Source of the DNA: Micavibrio sp.
Lineage (GTDB): Bacteria > Pseudomonadota > Alphaproteobacteria > Micavibrionales > Micavibrionaceae
DNA length: 25,418 nucleotides
Direction: 5' to 3'
Assembly: GCA_030824805.1 (NCBI GenBank)
Contig: JAPJRC010000031.1
Coordinates: 1 to 25,418, forward strand
Under the pieces are notes generated by a model that had not been told where the DNA came from, did no database searches, and was given only the letters and a program-made list of their open reading frames with translations. Below, one piece after another: positions 1 to 7,950 of this stretch (position 1 is its first letter; each line of letters opens with the position of its first letter). Both the position numbers and the translations under genes were made by a program.

Positions 1-198
1 AATGATCTGTGTCAGAACGGAGCGGGTGAGGTCTTCACCGGACTTTGCGTCGTAGACAACAAAGTCGTGGCCCTCTTTTACCATTTCGCACAAATCTTCG
101 AGCGTCACATAGGAACTGCGGCCCGTGTCGTACAAACGGCGGTTAGCATACTTTTTGATGACTGTGGGTTCATCTGATCTTTTTTTGGTAGTGGCCAT
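1..198 (-). CDS. phaR: PhaR-type PHA synthesis repressor (N-terminal part, runs off the window)
   Basis: This gene reads leftward and its C-terminal part lies outside the window, so 66 residues are visible. The segment VIKKYANRRLYDTGRSSYVT (residues 13-32) followed by LEDLCEMVKEG is the hallmark of the PHB/PHA accumulation regulator DNA-binding domain. Family members repress phasin and PHB genes and sense PHB granules by binding the polymer. The ATG at 198-196 is preceded by a good ribosome-binding site (GGAAGGAAG), which supports this start. It diverges from the PhaC-like, phaA and phaB genes across a 127-bp AT-rich region, the usual genetic context for PhaR. The regulatory role is inferred from family and context; the sequence shows the domain clearly. 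Confidence 0.9.
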   Translation of the reverse strand, partial: MATTKKRSDEPTVIKKYANRRLYDTGRSSYVTLEDLCEMVKEGHDFVVYDAKSGEDLTRSVLTQII

Positions 199-260
199 TG
201 GCACTTCCTTCCTTAAGAATGCTGCGAGAATTATTAACTATTATTATGCACAAAATTATA

Positions 261-271
261 TTGCAAGGCAA
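261..271. promoter_or_regulatory. Candidate PhaR operator in the phaR-phaC divergent region
   Basis: TTGC-AAG-GCAA is a perfect inverted repeat with a 3-bp centre. Characterised PhaR proteins bind TGC-rich dyads of the CTGC-N3/4-GCAG type, so this is a plausible operator differing at the outer base. A second palindrome, TTGCAA, sits at 295-300, just before a TATAAA (310-315) that could be a -10 element for the phaC-like gene. The remainder of 199-325 is AT-rich with no gene. Assignment is inference. Confidence 0.4.
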
Positions 272-325
272 AATGAATCGTTTCCGGCTTTTTATTGCAA
301 CTTATGTGTTATAAATAAAGATATC

Positions 326-1408
326 ATGCGCCTTGGCCCCAAACCTCTCCCGTTCCAGCTTGGAATGGCTTCTCTTGCGTCTGCCGGACTGGCCGGGGGT
401 ACGGTGTTTTCCGCAGCCACATTGCAGGATTTTTTTAAAGGTATCCAAAAATATCAAAATCATGGCTTTAAACGCGAGATGCCCGCGCTTCCTGTTTTAT
501 GGAGCGAGGGCGAGGCCAGTCTTATTTCCGCGCAACAGGAACACTCTATATATAATGTCCCCATCGTTCTCATCCCCTCGATGGTGAACAAATCGGACAT
601 TCTGGATTTGTTGCCCGACCGTTCGCTTTTACGGTGGCTAGCGGCGCAAGGGTTTGACGCCCATTTACTCGATTGGGGCCAGCCGGCACAGGATGCAGGG
701 CAGGGCGACATAGATACGGCTATAATCGAACGACTTATCCCCGCCATCGAAAGCCTTGGAAAGCCCGTACTGCTCTTGGGCTATTGCATGGGCGGTCTGT
801 TTGCCACGGCTCTGGCTTCGTTGCGCCCCGATCTTGTAAAAGGCGTTTTGCTGCTCGCCAGCCCCTGGAATTTTCATGACGAGAAGGGGGCACTGAAGGC
901 CCGGCTTACCCTCATGAAACCCATGGCCCTTCCATATATGAAACAATACAGCAGGCTGCCGGAAAGCTGGATGCAGGCCGTCTTTGCGACACTGGATCCC
1001 GAAGGCAGCATCAAAAAGTTTTCGTCCTTTGCCAACATGCCGGATGGCGATGCGCGCGAGGCAGTGTTTATTGCTGTCGAAGACTGGCTTAACGACGGGC
1101 TGGATCTTCCCGCCGGTATCGCTTCGATGTGCATGGATGACTGGTATGAAAACAATCATCCTTATAAAGATGAATGGTTGGTCATGGGGCAGAGGATTGT
1201 TGCAAAAGACATAAGAGTCCCGACCATGGTTGTCGCCGCAAAGGATGACCGTATTGTTCCGCTCGACTCAGCGCTCGCTTTTGCAGACAGGCGCGTGAAA
1301 TGCGACAGGCTCATATGCGCTACCGGCCATGTCGGTTTGATCGCGGGACGCAGCGTTGTTGCGGATGTATGGAAGCCCATTTCCGATTGGTTTGCAGTGC
1401 AGCAATAG
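326..1408 (+). CDS. Short PhaC-like poly(hydroxyalkanoate) synthase / alpha-beta hydrolase
   Basis: A 360-residue alpha/beta hydrolase of the PHA synthase family. The lipase-like box GYCMGG carries the nucleophilic cysteine (Cys154). Asp308 (in KDDRIVP) and His335 (in GHVGL) complete the triad, and LLDWG matches the PhaC W-containing motif. The reading frame stays open upstream to 125, but the ATG at 326 was chosen because it begins the family-like N-terminus MRLGPKPLPFQL and avoids overlapping phaR and its promoter; the ribosome-binding site there is weak. Class I synthases are near 590 residues, so the N-terminal domain is missing. Class III enzymes of this length need a PhaE partner, and none is seen here. 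It heads an apparent phaC-phaA-phaB cluster, so PHB polymerisation is likely, but a depolymerase or thioesterase role is possible. Confidence 0.8.
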   Translation: MRLGPKPLPFQLGMASLASAGLAGGTVFSAATLQDFFKGIQKYQNHGFKREMPALPVLWSEGEASLISAQQEHSIYNVPIVLIPSMVNKSDILDLLPDRSLLRWLAAQGFDAHLLDWGQPAQDAGQGDIDTAIIERLIPAIESLGKPVLLLGYCMGGLFATALASLRPDLVKGVLLLASPWNFHDEKGALKARLTLMKPMALPYMKQYSRLPESWMQAVFATLDPEGSIKKFSSFANMPDGDAREAVFIAVEDWLNDGLDLPAGIASMCMDDWYENNHPYKDEWLVMGQRIVAKDIRVPTMVVAAKDDRIVPLDSALAFADRRVKCDRLICATGHVGLIAGRSVVADVWKPISDWFAVQQ

Positions 1409-1504
1409 TTTTCAATCTAAAATAGTGCCTACGCCTTGAAATCCGTGGCTTCACAGCCTAATGTCCGTTCGTCTTCCAACCGGCAGTTTCAAGGAAAAAT
1501 CTCC

Positions 1505-2713
1505 ATGTCAGACCCCGTTGTTATCGTCTCCGCAAAACGCACCGCCATAGGCTCTTTCGGGGGCGCTTTCTCCACAATTCCGGCCCACGAACTCGGCGCC
1601 ACGGTTATCAAGGCCGCATTGGCCGACTCCGGCGTAAAGGCGGAAGAGGTGGACGATGTACTTCTAGGGCAGGTCCTGACCACGGCGCAGGGGCAGAACC
1701 CCGCGCGTCAGGCCGCGATCAAGGCGGGCATCCCTCAGGAAAAAACGGCCATGACCATCAACCAGGTCTGCGGTTCGGGTCTTCGTGCCGTGGCGCTGGG
1801 CGCCCAGTCGATCCTTTGCGGCGATGCGGATATCGTTGTGGCGGGCGGTCAGGAAAACATGACCCTGTCTCCGCATGCCATGAACCTTCGCTCCGGCACC
1901 AAAATGGGCAACGCCGAGATGATCGATACCATGATCACCGACGGGCTTTGGGATGCATTCAACAAATATCATATGGGCATCACGGCCGAGAACATCGCCG
2001 AGAAATTCGGCGTGAGCCGCGAGGCACAGGATGAATTCGCCGCCGGCTCGCAGCAAAAGGCCGAAGCCGCCATCAAGGCAGGCAAGTTCAAAACCGAAAT
2101 CGTGCCGGTCACAGTAAAGGTCAAGAAAGAAGAAGTGCCCATCGATAAGGATGAATTTCCGCGTGAAGGTGTTACGGCCGAAAGCCTTGCCAAGCTGCGC
2201 CCGGCCTTTAAAGGCGAGGGCGGAACGGTCACGGCCGCGAACGCATCGGGTCTTAACGACGGCGCTGCGGTTGTATTGCTGATGCGCGAAAGCGAAGCCA
2301 AAAAGCGCGGCCTTAAACCTTTTGCCCGCATCAAGAGCTGGGCCACGGCGGGGGTCGATCCGGCGATTATGGGCACCGGTCCGGTTCCTGCGTCAAAGAA
2401 GGCGCTGGAAAAAGCGGGCTGGAAAGTTTCCGATCTGGACCTCGTTGAGTCGAACGAAGCATTTGCGGCACAGGCCTGCTGCGTTTTGAAAGAGCTTCAA
2501 CTTGATGCAGCAAAGGTCAATGTCAATGGCGGAGCTATCGCGCTAGGCCATCCGATCGGGGCTTCGGGTTGCCGCGTTCTGGTGACATTGCTGCATGAAA
2601 TGGCGCGCAGCGGCGCGCAAAAAGGTTTGGCGACGCTGTGCATCGGCGGTGGTATGGGCGTAGCCCTGTGCGTCGAGCGTGATGCGTCGGGTCAATGGAA
2701 AGAAGTTGCATAA
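1505..2713 (+). CDS. phaA: Acetyl-CoA acetyltransferase (beta-ketothiolase)
   Basis: This 402-residue thiolase condenses two acetyl-CoA to acetoacetyl-CoA, the first step of PHB synthesis. All catalytic positions are present: Cys89 in NQVCGSG, His349 in GGAIALGHPIGASG and Cys379 in CIGGGMG, almost the same numbering as the Zoogloea enzyme. The frame is open from 1436, but the ATG at 1505 is preceded by AAGGA at a suitable distance and gives the standard N-terminus MSDPVVIVSAKRTAIG. It follows the PhaC-like gene by 96 bp and precedes phaB by 13 bp, so co-transcription with phaB is likely. The protein is about ten residues longer than typical because of a short C-terminal tail. Thiolases of this type can also serve degradation, but the context points to PHB. 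Confidence 0.96.
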   Translation: MSDPVVIVSAKRTAIGSFGGAFSTIPAHELGATVIKAALADSGVKAEEVDDVLLGQVLTTAQGQNPARQAAIKAGIPQEKTAMTINQVCGSGLRAVALGAQSILCGDADIVVAGGQENMTLSPHAMNLRSGTKMGNAEMIDTMITDGLWDAFNKYHMGITAENIAEKFGVSREAQDEFAAGSQQKAEAAIKAGKFKTEIVPVTVKVKKEEVPIDKDEFPREGVTAESLAKLRPAFKGEGGTVTAANASGLNDGAAVVLLMRESEAKKRGLKPFARIKSWATAGVDPAIMGTGPVPASKKALEKAGWKVSDLDLVESNEAFAAQACCVLKELQLDAAKVNVNGGAIALGHPIGASGCRVLVTLLHEMARSGAQKGLATLCIGGGMGVALCVERDASGQWKEVA

Positions 2714-2726
2714 GGATTTATCGAGA

Positions 2727-3458
2727 ATGTCGGAGCATAAGGGAGTAGCCATCGTTACGGGTGGAACACGCGGGATCGGTCTTGAAATTACGATCGCGCT
2801 GCAGGAAGAAGGTTATCAGGTCGCAGCCATTTATCATGGCAACGATGAGGCGGCCAAGGCCTGCGAACAGCAAACCAACGCCCGCGCCTATAAATTCGAC
2901 GTTTCCGACTACGAAGCCTGCCAGAAAGGCTGCGAGGCTATCGAAGCCGAACTCGGCCCGATCAAGATCCTGGTAAACAATGCTGGCATCACAAAGGATG
3001 CGGTGCTTCACAAAATGGCACCTGATGCGTGGCACGCGGTTGTCGAAACCAACCTGACATCATGCTTCAACATGAGCCGTGCCGTGATCAACGGCATGCG
3101 CGAACGCGGGTTTGGCCGTATCGTCAATATCAGTTCTATCAATGGTCAAAAGGGGCAGTTCGGTCAGACCAACTATTCCGCAGCCAAGGCCGGCATGCTC
3201 GGCTTCACCAAGGCGCTGGCCCTCGAAAGCGCCGCCAAGGGGATCACCGTCAATGCAATCTGCCCGGGTTATATCGCAACCGACATGACCGCATCGATGA
3301 AGCAGGATGTTTTGGAATCTATCATCCGCCAGATCCCTGTGGCCCGCATGGGCACGCCGCGCGAGATCGCCGATATCGTGGCATTCCTTGCCTCTGAAAA
3401 AGCAGGGTTCATCAACGGTTCAACGGTTACTGCAAACGGCGGCCAATATATCATTTAA
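2727..3458 (+). CDS. phaB: Acetoacetyl-CoA reductase (NADPH)
   Basis: A 243-residue short-chain dehydrogenase of the PhaB/FabG type that reduces acetoacetyl-CoA to (R)-3-hydroxybutyryl-CoA for PHB. The Rossmann motif TGGTRGIG is at residues 11-18 and NNAG at 84-87. The catalytic triad is Ser137, Tyr150 and Lys154 (NYSAAKAG). The SINGQKGQFGQTNYSAAKAG stretch is characteristic of PhaB rather than general FabG. The start at 2727 has TAAGGA overlapping the phaA stop codon as its ribosome-binding site, which suggests translational coupling. Distinction from FabG rests on that motif and on the phaA neighbour. Confidence 0.94.
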   Translation: MSEHKGVAIVTGGTRGIGLEITIALQEEGYQVAAIYHGNDEAAKACEQQTNARAYKFDVSDYEACQKGCEAIEAELGPIKILVNNAGITKDAVLHKMAPDAWHAVVETNLTSCFNMSRAVINGMRERGFGRIVNISSINGQKGQFGQTNYSAAKAGMLGFTKALALESAAKGITVNAICPGYIATDMTASMKQDVLESIIRQIPVARMGTPREIADIVAFLASEKAGFINGSTVTANGGQYII

Positions 3459-3476
3459 GGCAGCTTCGCCTTCCGG

Positions 3477-3482
3477 TATAAT
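3477..3482 (+). promoter_or_regulatory. Perfect -10 hexamer seven bases before a start codon
   Basis: TATAAT lies at 3477-3482, with the ATG of the cyclic-nucleotide-binding gene at 3489. A transcript from this element would begin at or next to the A of the start codon, giving a leaderless mRNA. There is no good -35 hexamer 17 bp upstream (TTTAAG) and no clear Shine-Dalgarno sequence. Moderate support only. Confidence 0.4.
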
Positions 3483-3488
3483 GTCGGG

Positions 3489-4022
3489 ATGAAACGCCAC
3501 GATGCTCCCATTCTCGAACGCCGCTTTATCGCAAAAGACCAGATCGTCATCAAAGAGGGCGAGTTCGGTCAGCAGGCCTACCTGATCCAGTCGGGCGAGG
3601 TGAAAGTCTATCTTTCCAAAGACGATCACGAGGTGGAAATTGCGCGGCTTGGCGCGGGTCAGATCGTGGGCGAGATGGCGTTCATCTTCGACGGCCCCAG
3701 GACTGCAAGCGTAAAGGCTATTGCCGACACCAATCTGATCGTCATCAGCCGCCAGCAGTTCGAGGACAAGCTCAAGGACTCCGACCCCACCATCCGTGCG
3801 ATTGTATCCATGCTTTCAAAACGCGTGGTCGATGCAAACAATACGCGCCTGAACAACAAGAGCGATCTGGGGGATATAAAGGAAGCGACGCGCATGATTT
3901 ACGAAAATATTGCCGTAAAAGTGCCCAAGAACCAGCTTTACACATTACAGAACACCGTACTGCCCAAGCTAGAGGAGCTTTTCGAGGCAATAGAGGCGTT
4001 CAAACATCGCTACGACGATTAA
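3489..4022 (+). CDS. Single-domain cyclic-nucleotide-binding protein
   Basis: A 177-residue protein whose residues about 8-115 form a CRP/cAMP-kinase-type cyclic nucleotide-binding domain. The phosphate-binding cassette is visible as GEMAFIFDGPRTAS (61-74) with the usual Gly-Glu and Arg71-Thr. The region after about residue 120 is mostly helical in character, with no recognisable helix-turn-helix, so this is not a classic CRP/FNR transcription factor. It could act as a stand-alone nucleotide sensor through protein contacts. It starts 30 bp after phaB, but the TATAAT just before its start suggests separate and possibly leaderless expression. The ligand cannot be told from the sequence. The fold call is firm and the function unknown. 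Confidence 0.85.
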   Translation: MKRHDAPILERRFIAKDQIVIKEGEFGQQAYLIQSGEVKVYLSKDDHEVEIARLGAGQIVGEMAFIFDGPRTASVKAIADTNLIVISRQQFEDKLKDSDPTIRAIVSMLSKRVVDANNTRLNNKSDLGDIKEATRMIYENIAVKVPKNQLYTLQNTVLPKLEELFEAIEAFKHRYDD

Positions 4023-4058
4023 ATTGCCGTTTCGGAACATAAAATCCCCGTCGATTGT

Positions 4059-4086
4059 TTGAGATACGCCTCTTTCAGGCTATATA
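4059..4086 (+). promoter_or_regulatory. Candidate sigma-70 promoter for asmA
   Basis: TTGAGA (4059-4064) is followed after 16 bp by TATATA (4081-4086). These match the housekeeping consensus at 5/6 and 4/6 positions. It lies about 50 bp before the asmA start, in the 112-bp gap after the cyclic-nucleotide-binding gene, which otherwise holds nothing recognisable. No expression evidence. Confidence 0.4.
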
Positions 4087-4134
4087 GGTCTGAACGATTT
4101 CTTTTTTCAAATTCCAATCGATTCCGGAGATAAT

Positions 4135-7100
4135 ATGAAACGCGCCTTGCCCATTACCGTATCTGTCATTGCCCTCATAGGGGCCGGAGCTTTGATCGGG
4201 CCGTCTTTCATCGATTGGAACAAATACAAACCGCAGATCATAGAGCAGGCGAAAACAGCCGCGGGGTATGACGTTAAAATAGACGGCGACATCAGTCTTT
4301 CGCTGCTCCCGTTGCCCGCCTTGAAACTGGAAGGTTTGAGCGTAGCGGCACCTCGTGGTTCGACGCCAAACCTCCTGACAATGGAGCGCGCGAATGTCAG
4401 TGTGAAGCTTCTGCCCTTGATTTCGGGCAATGTTCAGGTGGATACGATCCGGCTCGTAAAGCCCGATATTAGACTTGAAACGCTGACCGACGGATCGAAT
4501 TCCTGGATGTCTGACAAGCTTCTTTCGGAAAATGATGCGCCAACACAGGCCAGTGGACAAAATGGTGGAAAAGCACCAGGCGCATCCGAGATCAGTTTGG
4601 ACAAGTTGATCATTGAGGATGGGCGCGTATCGTATCTAAATCGCCAGACAGGCAAGGAGCAGCTTGTCGAAAAGATCAATATGAACCTAAGCGCGGACAG
4701 TCTGTCCGGTCCTTTTTCGGCGGGCGGCTCGTTGGTTTATGGCGGTAAAATCGTTGAAATTGACGCTAAAACGGAACGCCCGGTTGGGGATAAAAAAGAG
4801 ATACCGGCCGACTTGGAACTCTCGCTTCCTGAGCTGAACGCCCATGTCGCATTCAAAGGAATCGTGGCGCAAGAGCCTTTGGAGATACAGGGCAAAGTGG
4901 ATATTAACACAGACAATCTGGCTTCTGTGCTGGCGCTTGGCGGAGACGAGGGATCGCCCGCTCTGGCGCGCAAGCTTGCCTTCTCGGGCCTTGTAACGGC
5001 CTCCGAGGATACGTTCCAGTCCGAGGAAATGGACGTCACATTCGGCGATGCCAAGGGGAAAGGGACGCTCAAAATCTTCGGCCTCAAGGAACAAGCGCCT
5101 TTACAGTTCAGCGGCAACGTCGCCTTTGACGGTATGCTCAATCTCGACAAGCTGGCCCCTGCGAAAGACAAATCCAAGGAGCCCAGCGTCGAGGAAAAGG
5201 TCGCCAAAGGGCAGAAGCTTTCCGCCAGCAAGGGGCTGCTTCCGGAAAGCCTGAGCCTTCCGTACCCCGTCAACGGCACGCTTCAAATCACGGCAGAGGG
5301 GATTGAGACGGGCGGCAAGACCTTTAAAGGGGTCGTTGCCGGCCTGGTCAAAGAGGGTGCCGCAATTGACGTAACAGCCAAGGCGATGGACATGCCGGGC
5401 AAGACGTCAGCGGAAGGGAAGGCCGCTTTGCGCTTCACCACCGCGTCCCAGTCGGGTGAAAAAGGCGTCACGTATGCCGACCCGAATGTCAGCTTTACGG
5501 CAACCGGATCGTCCGAACAATTGCCGACCTTGCTCCGCGCCTTTGTCGAAAACAGCGGCAACAACCATGCCCTTGAAATTTACAAAACCGGCCGCTTCGA
5601 CATCTCCGGTTCAGTTACCCCGGATGCGGTGAAAGTGTCCAACAGCACCATCAAGCTGGATCAAACCAGCGTGGCGCTGGCCGCTTCCTATGCGCCGGGC
5701 GGTGCTGGGGGGCGCCCCGATATCATGATCGATCTGACGACCGACACGGTCGATATAGACCATATTCAGGCGCGGCTGAACGGCCAGAACAAACAGGCTG
5801 TCCAGAAAGAGTCAAATGCTGCACCAAAAGACGTTAAAAAGGCCTTGGAACCTGTAAGATCGTTTAACGTGCCATACAATTTAACGTTCGATTTGAGTGC
5901 ACAAAAAGCTGTCTTTAATGCGCAGCAAATCACAGGCATCCGTATCAAAGGAAAGGCTGCTGGTTCATCATTAAATCTAGAGGTTGCTTCTGCACAAGAC
6001 TATATGGGTGCTGCGGCTTCGCTGCGCGGTTCGGTAGGCAATATGGCTGATCTTTCCGCTATTGATTTATCCTTCTATGGCAAGACCGGAAACCTCAAAA
6101 CATTGATGCAATCGTTGCAAATGGACACTTCCAAATTGCCGCAATCGATCAGCGGGGCAGAAGCCAACATTGCTGCAAAGGGGCAGGCAGACAATCTGGC
6201 TTTTGACGCAAAAATTGCTGCGCTTTCCGGGGAGCTTAATGCATCCGGAACCGCAACAGGATTGTTGGACAAACCAACCTTCAGCAACCTTACGGTGGGT
6301 GCAAAGCACCCCAATCTGGTAAAAGCTATACAGATCGTAAACCCGCAATTTACGGGTGGTGCAGGACTTGAAAGACCTTTTGCTTTTAACGCAAAAGCCG
6401 TTCAGGACAGTGGTACGTATGACCTCTCCGGGATGAAGGCAACACTGGGCTCCACGACCATTGGCGGCGATCTGAAGATTGCCACGGGCGGGGACAAACC
6501 ATCCGTTTCCGGCACCATTCAGGCAGGTGATATTCCACTGGATGATCTCTTGGGCGCAAAAAATGCTGCACCAAAATCGGTAAGTTCCGCCTCGGGTGTA
6601 TCCGGGAGCGGCGGCGAAAAATGGTCCCGCACGCCGATCGAAACCGGATGGATGCACACCCTAGATCTCGATATAGGATTGTCGGCACAATCCATCACCT
6701 ACGGCGGCTGGAATTTCCAGAAGCCTACAACCAAGGTTACATTGAAAGACGGCAACCTCAATGTAAACAACCTGCAATCAGGCCTGTTCGGAGGCACCGC
6801 CAATCTGAATGCCAAGGTTCAGGATCCGTCCGATGTCAAACTGCCACTTACCATCGCGGTGGACAGCAAGATGACCAACGTGGCGCTCGAGCCGCTTATG
6901 TATGCCTTGTCCGGTTCCAACCGCCTGAAGGCTTCCGGCGATGTTTCGCTCGATTTCAATGTTCAGACCACAGGTCTGTCCTCCTATGCACTTGTGAGCG
7001 CTTTGCAGGGCAAAGCCAACCTGAACGGTCGTACGGTTGTCATGAAAGGCTTTGACCTGGCCCAGATCGGTCTGGCCTTTGTTGACAGCGGCAAACCGAT

Positions 7101-7722
7101 GGACCGTCTGAACAGCATCGTGGGCGGTGCCACCAGCGGCGGTGAAACACGCTTCGATACCATTGATGGCGCCTATGACATCAGTCAGGGGATCGTGCGG
7201 ATCTCGTCCATGGCGATGGATGGGCCATCGGCCAATATCGTATCCAAGGGCAGCGCGAACCTTCCGGCCTGGACCATAGATACGATTCATACGATTACCT
7301 TCAAACAGGCTAAGGATGCGGGAGCGTTCGATGTAGCGATCAAGGGCTCGTTAAGCAATCCCGGCAATACGTTCGGCAAGGGGCTATTCAACGATGTGCT
7401 GACCCGCCGCGTGCAACAGAAGGTTCAGGAGAAATTGCCCGACATTCTGGGCAAGGATCTTGGCGGCAAGTTGCAGCAACTGGGCATCCTGCCGCAGAAG
7501 CAGCAGCCGGCTGCCCCAGCAACACCTACTGCGCCTGCCAATGATCCGAATGCTGCCGCTCCGGAGCAGCAACAGCAGACGGCACCGGCAGCCCAGCCTG
7601 AACCCACAGCGCCAGAATCTCAGGCCACTCCGCAACAGGAGCAGCCAAAATCTATCGAAGACCAGATCAAGGAAGATCCGGCCGGTGCAATGCAGGATAT
7701 CCTGAATTCACTGGGGCAGTAA
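4135..7722 (+). CDS. AsmA-family envelope protein
   Basis: A 1195-residue protein with a single N-terminal membrane anchor (about residues 4-24, LPITVSVIALIGAGALIGPS) followed by FIDWNKYKPQI and GYDVKIDGDISLSLLPLPAL, the typical AsmA start. The bulk is long beta-rich repeats expected to lie in the periplasm. The C-terminal AsmA-like domain lies about 900-1055. Residues about 1120-1172 are a low-complexity Pro/Gln/Ala tail, then a short helix ending NSLGQ. AsmA-family proteins (AsmA, TamB, YhdP) are bridge-like proteins linked to phospholipid transport and outer-membrane homeostasis; that role is inferred here. CGGAGA before the ATG is the ribosome-binding site. Codons are visibly AT-richer between about 5810 and 6420 than on either side. 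It is roughly twice the length of E. coli AsmA. Confidence 0.88.
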   Translation: MKRALPITVSVIALIGAGALIGPSFIDWNKYKPQIIEQAKTAAGYDVKIDGDISLSLLPLPALKLEGLSVAAPRGSTPNLLTMERANVSVKLLPLISGNVQVDTIRLVKPDIRLETLTDGSNSWMSDKLLSENDAPTQASGQNGGKAPGASEISLDKLIIEDGRVSYLNRQTGKEQLVEKINMNLSADSLSGPFSAGGSLVYGGKIVEIDAKTERPVGDKKEIPADLELSLPELNAHVAFKGIVAQEPLEIQGKVDINTDNLASVLALGGDEGSPALARKLAFSGLVTASEDTFQSEEMDVTFGDAKGKGTLKIFGLKEQAPLQFSGNVAFDGMLNLDKLAPAKDKSKEPSVEEKVAKGQKLSASKGLLPESLSLPYPVNGTLQITAEGIETGGKTFKGVVAGLVKEGAAIDVTAKAMDMPGKTSAEGKAALRFTTASQSGEKGVTYADPNVSFTATGSSEQLPTLLRAFVENSGNNHALEIYKTGRFDISGSVTPDAVKVSNSTIKLDQTSVALAASYAPGGAGGRPDIMIDLTTDTVDIDHIQARLNGQNKQAVQKESNAAPKDVKKALEPVRSFNVPYNLTFDLSAQKAVFNAQQITGIRIKGKAAGSSLNLEVASAQDYMGAAASLRGSVGNMADLSAIDLSFYGKTGNLKTLMQSLQMDTSKLPQSISGAEANIAAKGQADNLAFDAKIAALSGELNASGTATGLLDKPTFSNLTVGAKHPNLVKAIQIVNPQFTGGAGLERPFAFNAKAVQDSGTYDLSGMKATLGSTTIGGDLKIATGGDKPSVSGTIQAGDIPLDDLLGAKNAAPKSVSSASGVSGSGGEKWSRTPIETGWMHTLDLDIGLSAQSITYGGWNFQKPTTKVTLKDGNLNVNNLQSGLFGGTANLNAKVQDPSDVKLPLTIAVDSKMTNVALEPLMYALSGSNRLKASGDVSLDFNVQTTGLSSYALVSALQGKANLNGRTVVMKGFDLAQIGLAFVDSGKPMDRLNSIVGGATSGGETRFDTIDGAYDISQGIVRISSMAMDGPSANIVSKGSANLPAWTIDTIHTITFKQAKDAGAFDVAIKGSLSNPGNTFGKGLFNDVLTRRVQQKVQEKLPDILGKDLGGKLQQLGILPQKQQPAAPATPTAPANDPNAAAPEQQQQTAPAAQPEPTAPESQATPQQEQPKSIEDQIKEDPAGAMQDILNSLGQ

Positions 7723-7947
7723 TCAACGCTGTTGCAGCGATTGCAGCACATATAAACGCAAGGCGCTGGACAGGTTCGTCCCGCGCCTTTCGTCTATATC
7801 CGTGATGAGGGCGGCAAGGGAGCGCCCTTCGGCTTTGGCGATGGAACGCAGCGCGGCCCAGAAGGGCTCTTCGAGGCTCACGCTGGTCGTATGCCCCGCG
7901 ATATTCACGGAGCGTTTCACGACCTTCGAGGAAAGGATATCCGCCAT
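7723..7947 (-). CDS. Ribbon-helix-helix domain protein
   Basis: A 74-residue protein with the pattern KRSVNIAGHTTSVSLEEPFWAALRSIAKAEGRSL, typical of the alphaproteobacterial RHH_4 ribbon-helix-helix family. These are small presumed DNA-binding dimers, in which the beta strand (KRSVNIAGHTTSVSL) would contact DNA. It starts 3 bp after the fumC stop codon with no obvious ribosome-binding site, so translational coupling to fumC is likely. Its stop codon abuts the asmA stop codon with no bases between them (TAA then TCA on the plus strand). From general knowledge, similar proteins are often found next to fumC in Alphaproteobacteria. The target is unknown. Confidence 0.82.
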   Translation of the reverse strand: MADILSSKVVKRSVNIAGHTTSVSLEEPFWAALRSIAKAEGRSLAALITDIDERRGTNLSSALRLYVLQSLQQR

Positions 7948-7950
7948 TAA

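Noticed and set aside
244..252. TTATGCACA, a consensus DnaA box upstream of the phaC-like gene
   Set aside because: It is isolated in AT-rich sequence, and about one such match is expected by chance in the window.
125..325. A 67-codon N-terminal extension of the PhaC-like protein
   Set aside because: It would overlap phaR on the opposite strand and the promoter region, its composition is not PhaC-like, and the ATG at 326 gives the expected N-terminus.
3457..3472. Hairpin AAGGC/GCCTT after phaB as a terminator
   Set aside because: Only a 5-bp stem with no following T run.
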